Assembly (NCBI GenBank): GCA_945861275.1
Contig: CAMATZ010000004.1
Coordinates: forward strand, 124,001-188,000
DNA from: Bordetella parapertussis
GTDB taxonomy: Bacteria; Pseudomonadota; Gammaproteobacteria; Burkholderiales; SG8-41
DNA length: 64,000 bases
Direction: 5' to 3'
The notes under the pieces are model-generated. The model searched no databases. It had not been told where the DNA came from and saw only the letters and a list, made by a program, of their open reading frames with translations. Positions within the stretch are counted from its first letter, which is position 1; each line of letters opens with the position of its first letter. This document shows, in pieces, positions 8,841-18,253 of this stretch. The position numbers and the translations under genes are program-made.

Positions 8841-9611
8841 CTATGCTTCACTCCCAAGACGGGCTATTTCCTGTTCGGTAAAGCCTGCAGCGAGTCTATC
8901 GACCAGGTTGACCTTGATCTGGGCCCGCAATCCTTCAAGTGCAAGTCCATTTGCGCTCAGATCGCCTGGACGGGATACCAGCGCTGCCATCATCCGCTTT
9001 GCGTGATCGATTCCCGCAGCGATTTCCAATAAGACTCGCGGATTGCCGGCAACCAACTGCCGCAGCCAGTCGTTGCCGAATCGAACGTGCTGGATCTCAT
9101 CGACCAAAATGGCGTCCGTCACTTCAGCAGTTCGCTCATCCCCGGCTTTTTTCCATTCGTCTATGGTCGCGCGCAACACGTCCAGTGATCCGCCCTCGAA
9201 CAGCCGGTTTTGTACCGCGAGTCGTGCGGCCAGTGAATCGAGCATACATACGATGCCCCACTCCTGATTGATGATGGGAAACTCTCCCTTGCAACCACCG
9301 ATTTCAATGAGCCGTTGCCATCGAAGTTGAGCATGTCGAGACTCGTCCCAGCATTGACGCGCCAGGTTAAGGCGTAATTCCCAAGGCGCTTCCGGAAAAT
9401 CTACAAGGCATTGCGCAGCTATCTCAACACTGAGGACTTCCTGGTTGCACTCCCGATGCAGCCGGTCGCGTTGAGAGCTCAAGGAATCGTCATTGGAAAG
9501 GCGCATTTCCGTGTGCAGATGGGCAATGGTAAAGCAGTGCTCTCGAGCGGGATCGCTTCGAAGCGTCACCCCGCGCACCACTTTCGTATCGAAATTGGTA
9601 CTACCCGTCAT
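8841..9611 (-). CDS. DUF455-like ferritin-fold protein
   Basis: A 256-residue protein starting at ATG 9611, which overlaps the upstream stop as ATGA. Four helices carry the likely di-iron ligands: Glu in HRECNQEVLSVEIAAQ, Glu/His in CWDESRHAQLRW, Glu in NRLFEGGSLDVL, and Glu/His in LVDEIQHVRFGNDWL. This spacing matches DUF455 proteins, whose chemistry is unknown. It is the last gene of a three-gene run with a 108-residue helical protein and a truncated FecR-like protein. Family assignment is by pattern only. Confidence 0.75.
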   Translation of the reverse strand: MTGSTNFDTKVVRGVTLRSDPAREHCFTIAHLHTEMRLSNDDSLSSQRDRLHRECNQEVLSVEIAAQCLVDFPEAPWELRLNLARQCWDESRHAQLRWQRLIEIGGCKGEFPIINQEWGIVCMLDSLAARLAVQNRLFEGGSLDVLRATIDEWKKAGDERTAEVTDAILVDEIQHVRFGNDWLRQLVAGNPRVLLEIAAGIDHAKRMMAALVSRPGDLSANGLALEGLRAQIKVNLVDRLAAGFTEQEIARLGSEA

Positions 9612-9934
9612 GCAGTACTTGGTGCAACCGGCTGTTCCAAACGGTGAATGACAAACGACTCGATGCCGGACTCTCGGGCTGCGAGGTGTGTGGCCCATTC
9701 ATCCTTGGCAATTCGCAGAACTGGCAATTTTCCGTACATATCTTGGGCGTCCCGCAGCATTCGTGCCTGATCAGCGAGAATTCGCTCCATGATGCGAACC
9801 GAGGGTGCATCCATGAGTGAGTCAGTCCTCTCAATATACTGGCTATACCGTTTGTCCAGTGCCGGAATAATCACGTCGTACATTCCTGCCAGTCGGCGCA
9901 TGGTGTCAGTGGTGTTCTTTAGTTCCGTGAGCAC
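9608..9934 (-). CDS. Small helical protein in operon with DUF455-like gene
   Basis: 108 residues from a GTG at 9934, inside the 3' end of the upstream FecR-like gene, and ending in an ATGA overlap with the downstream gene. The protein is all helix by pattern, with SLMDAPSVRIMERILADQ. That segment resembles part of a ferritin-like bundle, so this may be the detached partner of the DUF455-like protein. The tight overlaps indicate translational coupling. I do not recognise the family. Confidence 0.6.
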   Translation of the reverse strand: MLTELKNTTDTMRRLAGMYDVIIPALDKRYSQYIERTDSLMDAPSVRIMERILADQARMLRDAQDMYGKLPVLRIAKDEWATHLAARESGIESFVIHRLEQPVAPSTA

Positions 9935-10251
9935 TTCACTTCAATCACCATGTGGCTGTTGGCACGCAAAATCATCGAATTTCCACCCACTACAAAGACC
10001 AACTCGCTATTGGCCGCCGTTTTTACGGTATCCCCTGGGTTAATGCGCGTTTTCAAAGTCGCGGGCACATCGTTAACCGTAGCCGAGCCTTCAATCCGGT
10101 ATATGGATTGACCTTCCGGCATTTTCGTCGGCCCACCGCTGAAGACGCTTTGGGCAAGCGCGGCAAAAGACTGCGGGAGCAACAATCCGGCGCTTAGGTA
10201 GCGCACTAAAATGCGTCGGCGTGGATCATCTATTTCGCTAAAACGTGCCAT
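9919..10251 (-). CDS. Exported FecR-like domain protein, apparently truncated
   Basis: ATG 10251 follows AGGAG at a six-base spacing. RRRILVRYLSAGLLLPQ then FAALAQS looks like an export signal. The rest, with RINPGDTVKTAANSELVFVV and SMILRANSHMVIE, matches the first half of a FecR-type periplasmic domain. Only 110 residues are present, and the protein stops right after the domain's central strand, within the start of the next gene. Intact relatives of this kind run to about 170-200 residues, so the 3' end was probably lost or fused out of frame. Confidence 0.65.
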   Translation of the reverse strand: MARFSEIDDPRRRILVRYLSAGLLLPQSFAALAQSVFSGGPTKMPEGQSIYRIEGSATVNDVPATLKTRINPGDTVKTAANSELVFVVGGNSMILRANSHMVIEVKCSRN

Positions 10252-10431
10252 TGATGCTCCTGAAGGTTTTGCTTCTGATTTTTTCTGACGGCTTTTACCC
10301 GCCGCTGTATGGTACAGGAATTCTTAATCGAAATTTTGCACGAATCAGGAATGTACCCCCCAACCCGCAATCGGTCAACCGCGCGAACTTTCCCTGCAAG
10401 GAAAGGCGTGTGCGCGCTGCGCCACCACGAT

Positions 10432-12015
10432 TCACCCTAAACTTGCCTGCATCAACGTGCGTGTATACTCCGATTGCGTGTTGTTGAACACGTTTTCAAT
10501 AGTGCCGCTTTCGATAACCTCGCTGTCTTTCATCACAATGATGCGGTGTGCCATCGCGCGCACCACGTCGATGTCGTGCGTCACCAGGATGTAGCTCAGG
10601 CTGTACTTGAGTTGCAGCTCGCCTAAAAGTTCCAGCACCTGCTTTTGTATCGTCACATCCAGCGCGCTGGTGGGTTCATCCAGCACCACCACCTGCGGTT
10701 TGACGATCAGCGCACGGGCGATGGCGATACGTTGCCGCTGCCCACCCGAAAATTCATGCGGATAACGACTGAGCAGCGGCTCGATCTCGCCGTTTTCGCT
10801 CAAGCCCACATCCTGCAAAGACTGTATCACCCTTTCGCGGCGCTGCGCTTCGGTTAAATCAGGCTCATGGATTTCGAGGCCCTCGCCGATAATGGCCTCC
10901 ACCGTCAGGCGCGGCGACAACGACGACAACGGATCCTGAAACACCACTTGTATCTTGCGGCGCAGTGCGCGGCGCGCGTGGGCATCCGCACCCAGCCACG
11001 GTGCGCCGCCGATGTGAATTTCACCCTGCGCTGCCACCAGATTCAGCACCGCCAGCGCCAGCGTGGTTTTGCCGGAACCGGATTCGCCGATCACACCCAG
11101 CGTTTCACCCGGCGCCAGTTCAAAATCCACCGCGCGCACCGCGGTGAACTTCCCTTTTTTGAACCAGCCCTTAAACCCCGGCAGATGCTGCGGATAATCG
11201 ACCTGCACCTGTTTCGCGGAAACCACACAGCCTGCGCCCGGCGGCGACACTCTACGCTGCGGGCGACTGTTGATTAGTTTTTGCGTGTAGGCATGTTGCG
11301 GCCGTTGCGTCACATCATCGGTGCCGCCCTGCTCCACAATCACCCCGCGCTCCATCACCGCCACGCGATCGGAATAACGCTTCACCAGATTCAGATCATG
11401 CGTGATCAGCAGCAAAGCCAAACCGGATTCAGAGCGTAATTTATCAATTAAATCAAGAATTTGCAGTCGAATCGTCACATCCAGGGCGGTGGTCGGCTCA
11501 TCCGCGATCAACAAACGGGGTTTACACGCGAGCGCAATCGCGATCATGGCACGCTGGCGCTGCCCGCCAGACAGTTGGTGCGGATAACTGCGCGCGCGCA
11601 CGTCCGGCTCGGTAATTCCCACGCGCTCAAGCGCGGCAATCGCTCCGTCACTCGCCTCAGCGCCGCTCATGCCCATATGCAGTTGCAGCGACTCGGCGAT
11701 CTGGAGGCCCACGGTGTAGATGGGATTCAACGCCGTCATCGGCTCCTGAAAAATTACCGCGATGTCGTGCCCGCGCATGCTTTGCAGCGCCGCGGCCTGC
11801 ATCTGCAACACGTTCCTGCCGTCAAAAACAATTTCGCCGGACAAGCGCGCGGTATCGATCAGCCGCAGCAAGGACAACGCGGTGACCGTTTTACCGGAAC
11901 CGGATTCGCCCACCAGCGCCAGTTTCTCGCCGGCATCCAGCGTAAATGACACGTGATCCACCACACGGCGCGTGCCAAACTCGATACTCAGGTCGCGTAC
12001 TTCCAGCAGGCTCAT
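10432..12015 (-). CDS. yejF: Peptide/microcin C-type ABC transporter, double ATPase
   Basis: A 527-residue cytoplasmic ATPase with two nucleotide-binding domains. Domain 1 has GESGSGKTVT, LSGGQRQR and LLIADEPTTALD; domain 2 has GESGSGKTT, FSGGQRQR and VVVLDEPTSALD, then VTHDIDV. ATG 12015 overlaps the yejE stop as ATGA, so an upstream extension is rejected. It energises import of peptides or peptide-like molecules through YejB/YejE. It is the last gene of the transporter run. Its 3' end is duplicated at 5435-5790. Confidence 0.92.
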   Translation of the reverse strand: MSLLEVRDLSIEFGTRRVVDHVSFTLDAGEKLALVGESGSGKTVTALSLLRLIDTARLSGEIVFDGRNVLQMQAAALQSMRGHDIAVIFQEPMTALNPIYTVGLQIAESLQLHMGMSGAEASDGAIAALERVGITEPDVRARSYPHQLSGGQRQRAMIAIALACKPRLLIADEPTTALDVTIRLQILDLIDKLRSESGLALLLITHDLNLVKRYSDRVAVMERGVIVEQGGTDDVTQRPQHAYTQKLINSRPQRRVSPPGAGCVVSAKQVQVDYPQHLPGFKGWFKKGKFTAVRAVDFELAPGETLGVIGESGSGKTTLALAVLNLVAAQGEIHIGGAPWLGADAHARRALRRKIQVVFQDPLSSLSPRLTVEAIIGEGLEIHEPDLTEAQRRERVIQSLQDVGLSENGEIEPLLSRYPHEFSGGQRQRIAIARALIVKPQVVVLDEPTSALDVTIQKQVLELLGELQLKYSLSYILVTHDIDVVRAMAHRIIVMKDSEVIESGTIENVFNNTQSEYTRTLMQASLG

Positions 12016-13082
12016 TGCTGATCCCCTTCCAGCACCTTGCGCGGATCCAGCGCATCGCGCAACGCATCGCCGATCAAAATCAACAGCAGCAGCATGATCA
12101 CCAGCACACCAAACGTGGAAATGGAAATCCACCATGCGTCAAGATTTTCCTTGCCCTGATTGAGTAACTCGCCGAGGCTGGGCGTACCGGGCGGCACGCC
12201 CAGTCCCAGAAAATCCAGGCTGGTCAAGGCGCCGATAGCACCCGCCATTTCAAACGGGATCAGCGTCACTACCGGGGTAAGGCTGTTGGGTAAAATGTGC
12301 CGCCACATGATCTTCCAGTCACTCTGCCCCAGCGCCCTGGCTGCGCGCACGTAGTCGAGTGTGCGGTTCTTCAAAAACTCCGCGCGCACGTAGGCAGCGA
12401 TCCCCAGCCATCCGAACAGCGACAGCAAAATCACCAGTAACGAAAAACTGGGCGCAAACAGCGCCGACAAAATGATCAGCAGATACAACTTGGGCATCGC
12501 GCCCCAGATTTCGTTGAAGCGCTCCATCGCGATGTCCATCCATCCCGCGAAATACCCCTGTATCGCGCCATACAACACGCCCAGCACCGTACACACCGCT
12601 GCCACGATCAGCGCGAAAAAAACCGAGATGCGAAAACCGTAAAGCAGGCGCGCAAACAGGTCGCGGCCCTTGTCATCCGTGCCGAATATGTTGTCGCGGT
12701 CGGGCGCTGAAGGATTGGGGTTCCTGGCGAAGTAGTTGATGGTTTTGTAGTGATAGGGATTCGGCGGATACAGCGCAAAGTTGCCGGGCGCGGACAGGTT
12801 TTTGCGTATCAGCGGATCCAGATAATCGGTAGGGCTCGGAAAATCTCCGCCAAAGGTCGTTTCCGGCAGTGTTTGCAGCAGCGGGAAATACCATTTGCCC
12901 TCATAACGAACAACCAGCGGCTGGTCGTTGGAGATTACTTCAGCGCACAGGCTCACCGCGAATATAACCAGGAACATCATCAGGCTGCGATACCCCAGCC
13001 GGTTGCTACGAAAACGCCGCCAGGCGCGCCGGGTGGGGCTCTCAGCCTTGGCGGCCAGTGGCAGTGTTGCGGATTCAGCCAC
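12012..13082 (-). CDS. yejE: Peptide ABC transporter permease, C-type
   Basis: 356 residues from GTG 13082, two bases after the yejB stop. One N-terminal helix (SLMMFLVIFAVSLCAEVIS) is followed by a long periplasmic segment containing FGTDDKGRDLFARLLYGFRI, the entry signature of the OppC/DppC class. Five further helices follow, with the EAA loop (YVRAARALGQSDWKIMWRHI) that contacts the ATPase. The extended periplasmic loop of about 120 residues is typical of YejE. Confidence 0.92.
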   Translation of the reverse strand: MAESATLPLAAKAESPTRRAWRRFRSNRLGYRSLMMFLVIFAVSLCAEVISNDQPLVVRYEGKWYFPLLQTLPETTFGGDFPSPTDYLDPLIRKNLSAPGNFALYPPNPYHYKTINYFARNPNPSAPDRDNIFGTDDKGRDLFARLLYGFRISVFFALIVAAVCTVLGVLYGAIQGYFAGWMDIAMERFNEIWGAMPKLYLLIILSALFAPSFSLLVILLSLFGWLGIAAYVRAEFLKNRTLDYVRAARALGQSDWKIMWRHILPNSLTPVVTLIPFEMAGAIGALTSLDFLGLGVPPGTPSLGELLNQGKENLDAWWISISTFGVLVIMLLLLILIGDALRDALDPRKVLEGDQQ

Positions 13083-13084
13083 GA

Positions 13085-14128
13085 TCAATCGAACTTCACG
13101 CGCGGGTCTACCCACAGATAGCTCAAGTCGCGCAACAAATGTGCGATGAGCCCGATCAGTGTGAACATAAACAGGTTGGCGAACACCACGGGGTAATCAC
13201 GCCGGATCACAGACTCGTAGGACAGAAGTCCCAGTCCATCCAGCGAAAACAACGTCTCAATCAACAGCGAGCCGGCAAAGAATGCGCCGAGAAACGCGGC
13301 TGGAAAACCCGTGGCTATCGGTATTAACGCATTGCGAAACACATGCCGCCACAATACCGTTGATTCCGGCAATCCCTTGGCACGTGCGGTCAGCACGTAT
13401 TGCTTGCGGATTTCTTCGAGCATTGAATTCTTGGTGAGAATGGTAATGATCGCAAACCCGCCCAATACCATGGCCGTCACCGGCAGCGTGATATGCCACA
13501 GGTAATCGCTTAGCTTGCCCCACATGCTTAACTCGGCCCAATGGGTCGAGGTAATGCCACGCAGCGGAAACCATTGCACAAACGTGCCGCCCGCGAAATA
13601 CACCAGTAACACCACACCCAGGACAAAGCTGGGTATCGCATAGCCCAGCAGAATGACAAAGGTCGTCGCCGTATCGAAGGGCGTGCCCGCGCGCACCGCC
13701 TTGGCAATGCCCAGCGGGATGGAAATCAGGTAGGTCAGAAAAAACGTCCACAGCCCCAGAGTGATCGACACCGGCAGCTTTTCCTTGATCAACTGCCACA
13801 CATCCTTATTGTGAAAAAAGCTCTTGCCCAGATCAAAGCGGGCAAACTGCCCGAGCATCTGGAAAAAGCGTTCGTGCGCGGGCTTGTCAAAACCGTAGAG
13901 TTTTCTGATTTCCTCGACCTTGGCCGCATCGACACCCTGCCGGCCACGATAATTGCTCTCGGAGGGGGCCGCCCCCGCTTCGCCGCCCGCATCGCGCCCC
14001 TGCAATTGCGACACCATTTGTTCCACCGGCCCGCCTGGCACGAACTGGATGATGGTGAACGTGATCAGCAGTATGCCAAACAGCGTCGGAATCATCAGCA
14101 ACAAGCGCTTCAGGATATAAACCCACAT
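13085..14128 (-). CDS. yejB: Peptide ABC transporter permease, B-type
   Basis: 347 residues from ATG 14128, two bases after the yejA stop. The N-terminus WVYILKRLLLMIPTLFGI and the FVPGGPVEQM segment are hallmarks of OppB/DppB permeases. A Gly/Ser insert (QLQGRDAGGEAG) lies after the first helix, as in other YejB proteins. The EAA loop is YVLTARAKGLPESTVLWRHV. It pairs with YejE to form the membrane channel. Confidence 0.92.
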   Translation of the reverse strand: MWVYILKRLLLMIPTLFGILLITFTIIQFVPGGPVEQMVSQLQGRDAGGEAGAAPSESNYRGRQGVDAAKVEEIRKLYGFDKPAHERFFQMLGQFARFDLGKSFFHNKDVWQLIKEKLPVSITLGLWTFFLTYLISIPLGIAKAVRAGTPFDTATTFVILLGYAIPSFVLGVVLLVYFAGGTFVQWFPLRGITSTHWAELSMWGKLSDYLWHITLPVTAMVLGGFAIITILTKNSMLEEIRKQYVLTARAKGLPESTVLWRHVFRNALIPIATGFPAAFLGAFFAGSLLIETLFSLDGLGLLSYESVIRRDYPVVFANLFMFTLIGLIAHLLRDLSYLWVDPRVKFD

Positions 14129-14130
14129 GG

Positions 14131-15930
14131 CTACTGTTTTCTCCACCAGGTTCTAAGCACCCAGTCTTCGGGGTGATAATACTGCGGCGCTACCGGCGGC
14201 TGCTCAAATTTACCCGCGCGATAGGCGACGCGGAAACCCTCGGCATACCACTGTGGCACGGTGTAGTGACCGTGCCGCAGCACGCGATCCAGCGCCCGCA
14301 GGCGCGCGACCAACTCCGCCCGCGTGGTGGATGCGACCGCCAGATCCAGTAGCTGATCGACAGCGGGGTCCTTCACACCGATCATGTTGCTCGAACCTTG
14401 CGTCACTGCGGATTGGGAACCATAACGGTCGAGCAACTCGCTGCCGGGCGCCTCCGAGCCGCGCAGGCGCAAGGAAGTCAGATCAAAATCAAACACATCC
14501 CAGCGCTTTTGAATCAACGCAAAATCCGCGCGCCGGTAGCGCGCATCGATACCCAGTTTCGCCAGCGCCTGCATATAGGGCGCAAATGTGCGTTCGCCCG
14601 AGCCGCCATCGAGATACTCCATCACAAAGGGCTCGCCTTTGGCATTACGCAATGCGTTGTCACGGTAAGTCCACCCCGCTGCATCCAGCAGCGCCTTGGC
14701 CTTGCGCAAATTATCACGCAAGCTGCCGGGCGTCGCGGTTGAAGGCGGCTGCGGCACCGGCTCGGCAAATACTTTCGCGGGGAGCTTGTCGCGCAGTGGT
14801 TCCAGCACCGGCAATTCATCCGCGCCGGGCAGCCCCTTGGCCTCGAAATCGCTGCCCACAAAAAAACCGCGTATGCGCACATAGGAGTTGTAAAACAACT
14901 GCCGGTTCATCCATTCGTAATCCATCGCCAGTGCAATCGCCTCGCGCACGCGCGGGTCCTTGAATTTGTCGCGCCGGGTATTGATCAGATAGCCCTGAAA
15001 ATCACCTGCGTTGCGGGATTTCAGGTGCGTGCGGATCAACTCGCCGCTGTCGAACTTCTTGCCCGTATACGCACGCGCCCAGTCGCGCGCCGAGAAAACC
15101 TGCACGTAATCGAACTCGCCGGCCTTGAACGCCTCGGTCTGTGCGGTATTGTCCCTGTAGATTTTGAAGGTAATGCGGTCGAAGTTGAACATGCCGCGGC
15201 GCACGTTCAGATCACGCGCCCAATAATTGGGATCGCGCTCATAGGTGATGTCACGCCCGAAATTCATGCGGCCTATCTTGTAAGGGCCGCTGGCAACCGG
15301 CTTGTCGGCGATGACTTCGGTAAATGGTTTTCCTGCACCCCATGCTTTACTGAATACGGGCAAGCTCCCCAACAGCAATGGCAACTCCGCACTTGCGCGT
15401 TTGAAATCAAAACGCACGCTAAGCGGACCGCTCACCACCGCTTGTTTCACATCGCCAAAGATCACGCGATACTGCGGCGCCGCGGCTTTGCTCATCAGCG
15501 TATCAAAGGTATGCTTGACATCCGCCGCCGTCACCGGCGTGCCATCCTGAAACTTTGCCAGGGCGTTGATGCGAAACGTTACCGACAGCAGGTCGCTCGC
15601 GACTTCGATATCCTCGGCGAGCAGGCCATAGGCGGTGTTGGGTTCATCGTAAGTACCTGTCATCAGCGTCTCGAACACCAACGCACCCAGCGCCGGGGCA
15701 GCTGCTCCCTTTAATGTAAACGGGTTGAATTTGTCGAAGTTGGTCAGCCGCGTCGGCGCCACCAGCGAAATCTCGCCGCGTTTGGGCGCCTTCGGATTCA
15801 CCCACTCGAAGTGCGCGAACCCCGCCGGATATTTGATATCGCCGAATTGCGCGTAGGCGTGCGCCGCATGCGCAGCACCTGCCAGCGCCTGCGCCGCTAC
15901 AAACAGGCACGGGAGTAGCGCGCGCATCAT
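14131..15930 (-). CDS. yejA: Periplasmic peptide-binding protein of YejABEF type
   Basis: 599 residues with a cleavable signal peptide (LLPCLFVAAQALAGAAHA). The mature start AHAYAQFGDIKYPAGFAHFE and ASDLLSVTFRINALAKFQDG are typical of the SBP_bac_5 cluster C family to which YejA belongs. ATG 15930 shares one base with the TGA of the upstream ATPase gene (TGATG), indicating coupling. It delivers peptides or peptide-nucleotide compounds to YejBE. Confidence 0.92.
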   Translation of the reverse strand: MMRALLPCLFVAAQALAGAAHAAHAYAQFGDIKYPAGFAHFEWVNPKAPKRGEISLVAPTRLTNFDKFNPFTLKGAAAPALGALVFETLMTGTYDEPNTAYGLLAEDIEVASDLLSVTFRINALAKFQDGTPVTAADVKHTFDTLMSKAAAPQYRVIFGDVKQAVVSGPLSVRFDFKRASAELPLLLGSLPVFSKAWGAGKPFTEVIADKPVASGPYKIGRMNFGRDITYERDPNYWARDLNVRRGMFNFDRITFKIYRDNTAQTEAFKAGEFDYVQVFSARDWARAYTGKKFDSGELIRTHLKSRNAGDFQGYLINTRRDKFKDPRVREAIALAMDYEWMNRQLFYNSYVRIRGFFVGSDFEAKGLPGADELPVLEPLRDKLPAKVFAEPVPQPPSTATPGSLRDNLRKAKALLDAAGWTYRDNALRNAKGEPFVMEYLDGGSGERTFAPYMQALAKLGIDARYRRADFALIQKRWDVFDFDLTSLRLRGSEAPGSELLDRYGSQSAVTQGSSNMIGVKDPAVDQLLDLAVASTTRAELVARLRALDRVLRHGHYTVPQWYAEGFRVAYRAGKFEQPPVAPQYYHPEDWVLRTWWRKQ

Positions 15931-17639
15931 CACGCAGCGTGCCCCTGCACCTTGGCGCTTAGTTGCGGCATTGCCATAAGTAATTGTTTTGTATAGCTAT
16001 TTTGTGGATTAGCGTAAATCGCATCGGCGTCATTCATTTCAACAATCTCACCGTCTTTCATCACCATGACTTCGTCGGACATATATTTCACCACCGCCAA
16101 ATCGTGCGAAATAAAGATGTAGCTCATAGCAAACTCATCCTGCAAATCCTGCAACAGATTCAGCAACTGCGCCTGCACCGACAAATCCAGCGCTGACACC
16201 GCTTCATCGCAAATCAGCACATCCGGCTTCATGGTCAAACAGCGCGCGATCGCGATGCGCTGGCGCTGTCCGCCCGAGAACTCGTGAGGATACTTGAAGA
16301 ACGCCGCTTCCGGCAGCCCTGTTTTACGCAGCAGTTCCAGCGCCAGCTCGACACGCGCCGGCTGATCCGCGCCGATGGCGTGGATTTGCAGCGGCTCCAG
16401 GATTATCTGCCCGGCGGTAAAGCGCGGATTGAGCGAGGCATAGGGATTTTGAAACACGATCTGTATGCGCCGTTTGTAGGGCATGGCTTGCGCGGGCGTG
16501 AGCGACAACAAATCTCGGCCATCGAACAACGCTCTACCACCCGAGGCTGGCGTCAGGCGCATCAGCGTCAGCGCCATGGTGGTTTTGCCCGACCCGGATT
16601 CGCCCACCACGCCCAGCGTCTTACCCCTGGCGAGCTTGAACGACGCATTACTCAGCGCTTTGAATTCGCGTTTACGCAGCAGACCTTCGCGAAAATGAAA
16701 CGTTTTTGACAACCCGCTGACTTCGAGAATAATTTCTTCGTCACCGCGCAGGCCGCGTGGCCGCTCCGCCGCATTAACGGCCGCGGGCGGGTCAACGACA
16801 AAATCTTCCACCACCGGCAAGCGTTGCGGACGCCGATCCAGCGGCGGACGGCACGCCAGCAGCGCCTGGGTATACCGGTCTTTCGCTGCCGAAAAAATGT
16901 GTACAACACTGCCCTGCTCGCGAACTTCACCATCGCGCATCACCACCACCTGATCCGCCACTTCCGCCACCAGACCAAGATCGTGGGTGATAAACAGCAT
17001 CGACATCTGGCGCCGTTGCCGCAACTCGGCAAGCAACGCCAGTATTTGTTTTTGCACGGTAACGTCCAGCGCCGTGGTCGGCTCGTCGGCGATCAACAAA
17101 CGCGGTTCGCAGGCAATCGCCATCGCGATCATCACGCGCTGCTGTTGCCCGCCTGAGAGCTGATGCGGATAGGCATTGATGCGCGTTTGCGGATCAGGTA
17201 TGCCGACTTCATTCAGCAACTCAATCGCGCGCGCACGCACCTGTTTGCCGCTGAGCCCCAAATGTTTTTTCAGCACTTCCACTAACTGAAAGCCGATGCT
17301 GAACACAGGGTTCAGCGAACTCATCGGCTCCTGAAACACCATCGAGATTTCCGCGCCGCGCAGTGCGGTGATTTCGCGTCGCGTCATGCGCAGCAAATCG
17401 CGATTGCGGTAAGTGATTGTGGAACCTGCAAGCACGCTGGCATTTTCGGCAGGCAGCAAACCCAGAATCGCCAGCGCGCTCACCGACTTGCCGCTGCCCG
17501 ATTCACCCACCAGCGCCACCGTGCCATTCGCGGGCACATCAAAACTCACGCCCTTCACCGCGTGCAATACCGCGCCGTCATCGAGCCTGAAATCGACTTT
17601 CAGGTTGCGCACGCTGAGCAGGATTTGTTGTGAGTTCAT
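15930..17639 (-). CDS. Dipeptide/oligopeptide ABC transporter, double ATPase
   Basis: 569 residues with two ATPase domains. Domain 1 has GESGSGKSVS, LSGGQQQR and LLIADEPTTALD; domain 2 has GESGSGKTTM, FSGGQRQR and LICDEAVSALD. A charged linker (about residues 265-310) joins them. It resembles fused DppD-DppF or GsiA proteins. The downstream neighbour yejA is coupled to it, yet YejF already serves YejBE, so its natural partners are probably the binding protein and two permeases at 22606-26395, now separated from it by a 4.9-kb segment. Confidence 0.9.
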   Translation of the reverse strand: MNSQQILLSVRNLKVDFRLDDGAVLHAVKGVSFDVPANGTVALVGESGSGKSVSALAILGLLPAENASVLAGSTITYRNRDLLRMTRREITALRGAEISMVFQEPMSSLNPVFSIGFQLVEVLKKHLGLSGKQVRARAIELLNEVGIPDPQTRINAYPHQLSGGQQQRVMIAMAIACEPRLLIADEPTTALDVTVQKQILALLAELRQRRQMSMLFITHDLGLVAEVADQVVVMRDGEVREQGSVVHIFSAAKDRYTQALLACRPPLDRRPQRLPVVEDFVVDPPAAVNAAERPRGLRGDEEIILEVSGLSKTFHFREGLLRKREFKALSNASFKLARGKTLGVVGESGSGKTTMALTLMRLTPASGGRALFDGRDLLSLTPAQAMPYKRRIQIVFQNPYASLNPRFTAGQIILEPLQIHAIGADQPARVELALELLRKTGLPEAAFFKYPHEFSGGQRQRIAIARCLTMKPDVLICDEAVSALDLSVQAQLLNLLQDLQDEFAMSYIFISHDLAVVKYMSDEVMVMKDGEIVEMNDADAIYANPQNSYTKQLLMAMPQLSAKVQGHAA

Positions 17640-17653
17640 CTGCTATTTAATAA

Positions 17654-17719
17654 GGGGTCAGAGTGAATTAAAGTAATAAAATACAATTAAAACAATAGGT
17701 TATAAAAACGCTTTTAACT
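17654..17719. repeat. AT-rich direct repeat, left copy
   Basis: It begins GGGGTCAGAGTG and contains AATTAAAACAATA. It matches 22472-22537 over 66 bp in the same orientation, about 70% by eye. It lies 15 bp upstream of the double ATPase start and marks one edge of the segment that splits the transporter run. Confidence 0.75.
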
Positions 17720-17770
17720 CACAAGGCAAAGCTCAAGCGTCTTGCGCTTATTTCGGCCGCGATCGGAGGG

Positions 17771-18115
17771 CTACTTCCAAAATTGCCACCACTGCTTTCT
17801 CAGCGGCAGCGCTACTGGAGCTTGCCCATGGTCATCGCGCGCCGGTGAATCTATTTCTAAAGTCAGCGCTGCACCATCGGAGGGTTGCGACACTAACTGA
17901 AAGCTCCGCATACCAGCTGACAACTCTCCTGTGCGCGCCCACGAGTAGCCGCAATCCGGGCATTGCCAGGATACTGTAGCGTCTGTTGCGTCATCGTAGA
18001 CGCCGATCACACGGCTGTAGTGCGTCTCGCCACCAAACGATGCACGGTTAGCAGGTGGGATATCCTCACCACGAAAATTCGCCTGACATTGTGGACAAAC
18101 CGATGGGACTGGCAT
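17771..18115 (-). CDS. Small protein with two Cys-x-x-Cys knuckles
   Basis: 114 residues from ATG 18115, which has AGGAG at a six-base spacing. CPQCQANFRGEDIP and WQCPDCGYSW give four cysteines suited to one zinc ribbon. The C-terminus ends in a Trp-rich KQWWQFWK. The first ~31 codons and the ribosome-site region are duplicated in a truncated copy at 20236-20331. Function unknown. Confidence 0.7.
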   Translation of the reverse strand: MPVPSVCPQCQANFRGEDIPPANRASFGGETHYSRVIGVYDDATDATVSWQCPDCGYSWARTGELSAGMRSFQLVSQPSDGAALTLEIDSPARDDHGQAPVALPLRKQWWQFWK

Positions 18116-18253
18116 GTTTTCTCCTGCAATGAACTTCCGAAACACGGGCTATCAGGCCACCGAAAATCGGGCGTTTAGATCACGATCTCCGGTGTCCGTG
18201 TAGCAGCCCAGCTATCCGCCTGCCGTCGGAGGCGGAACGACTGCGCCTGGAGG

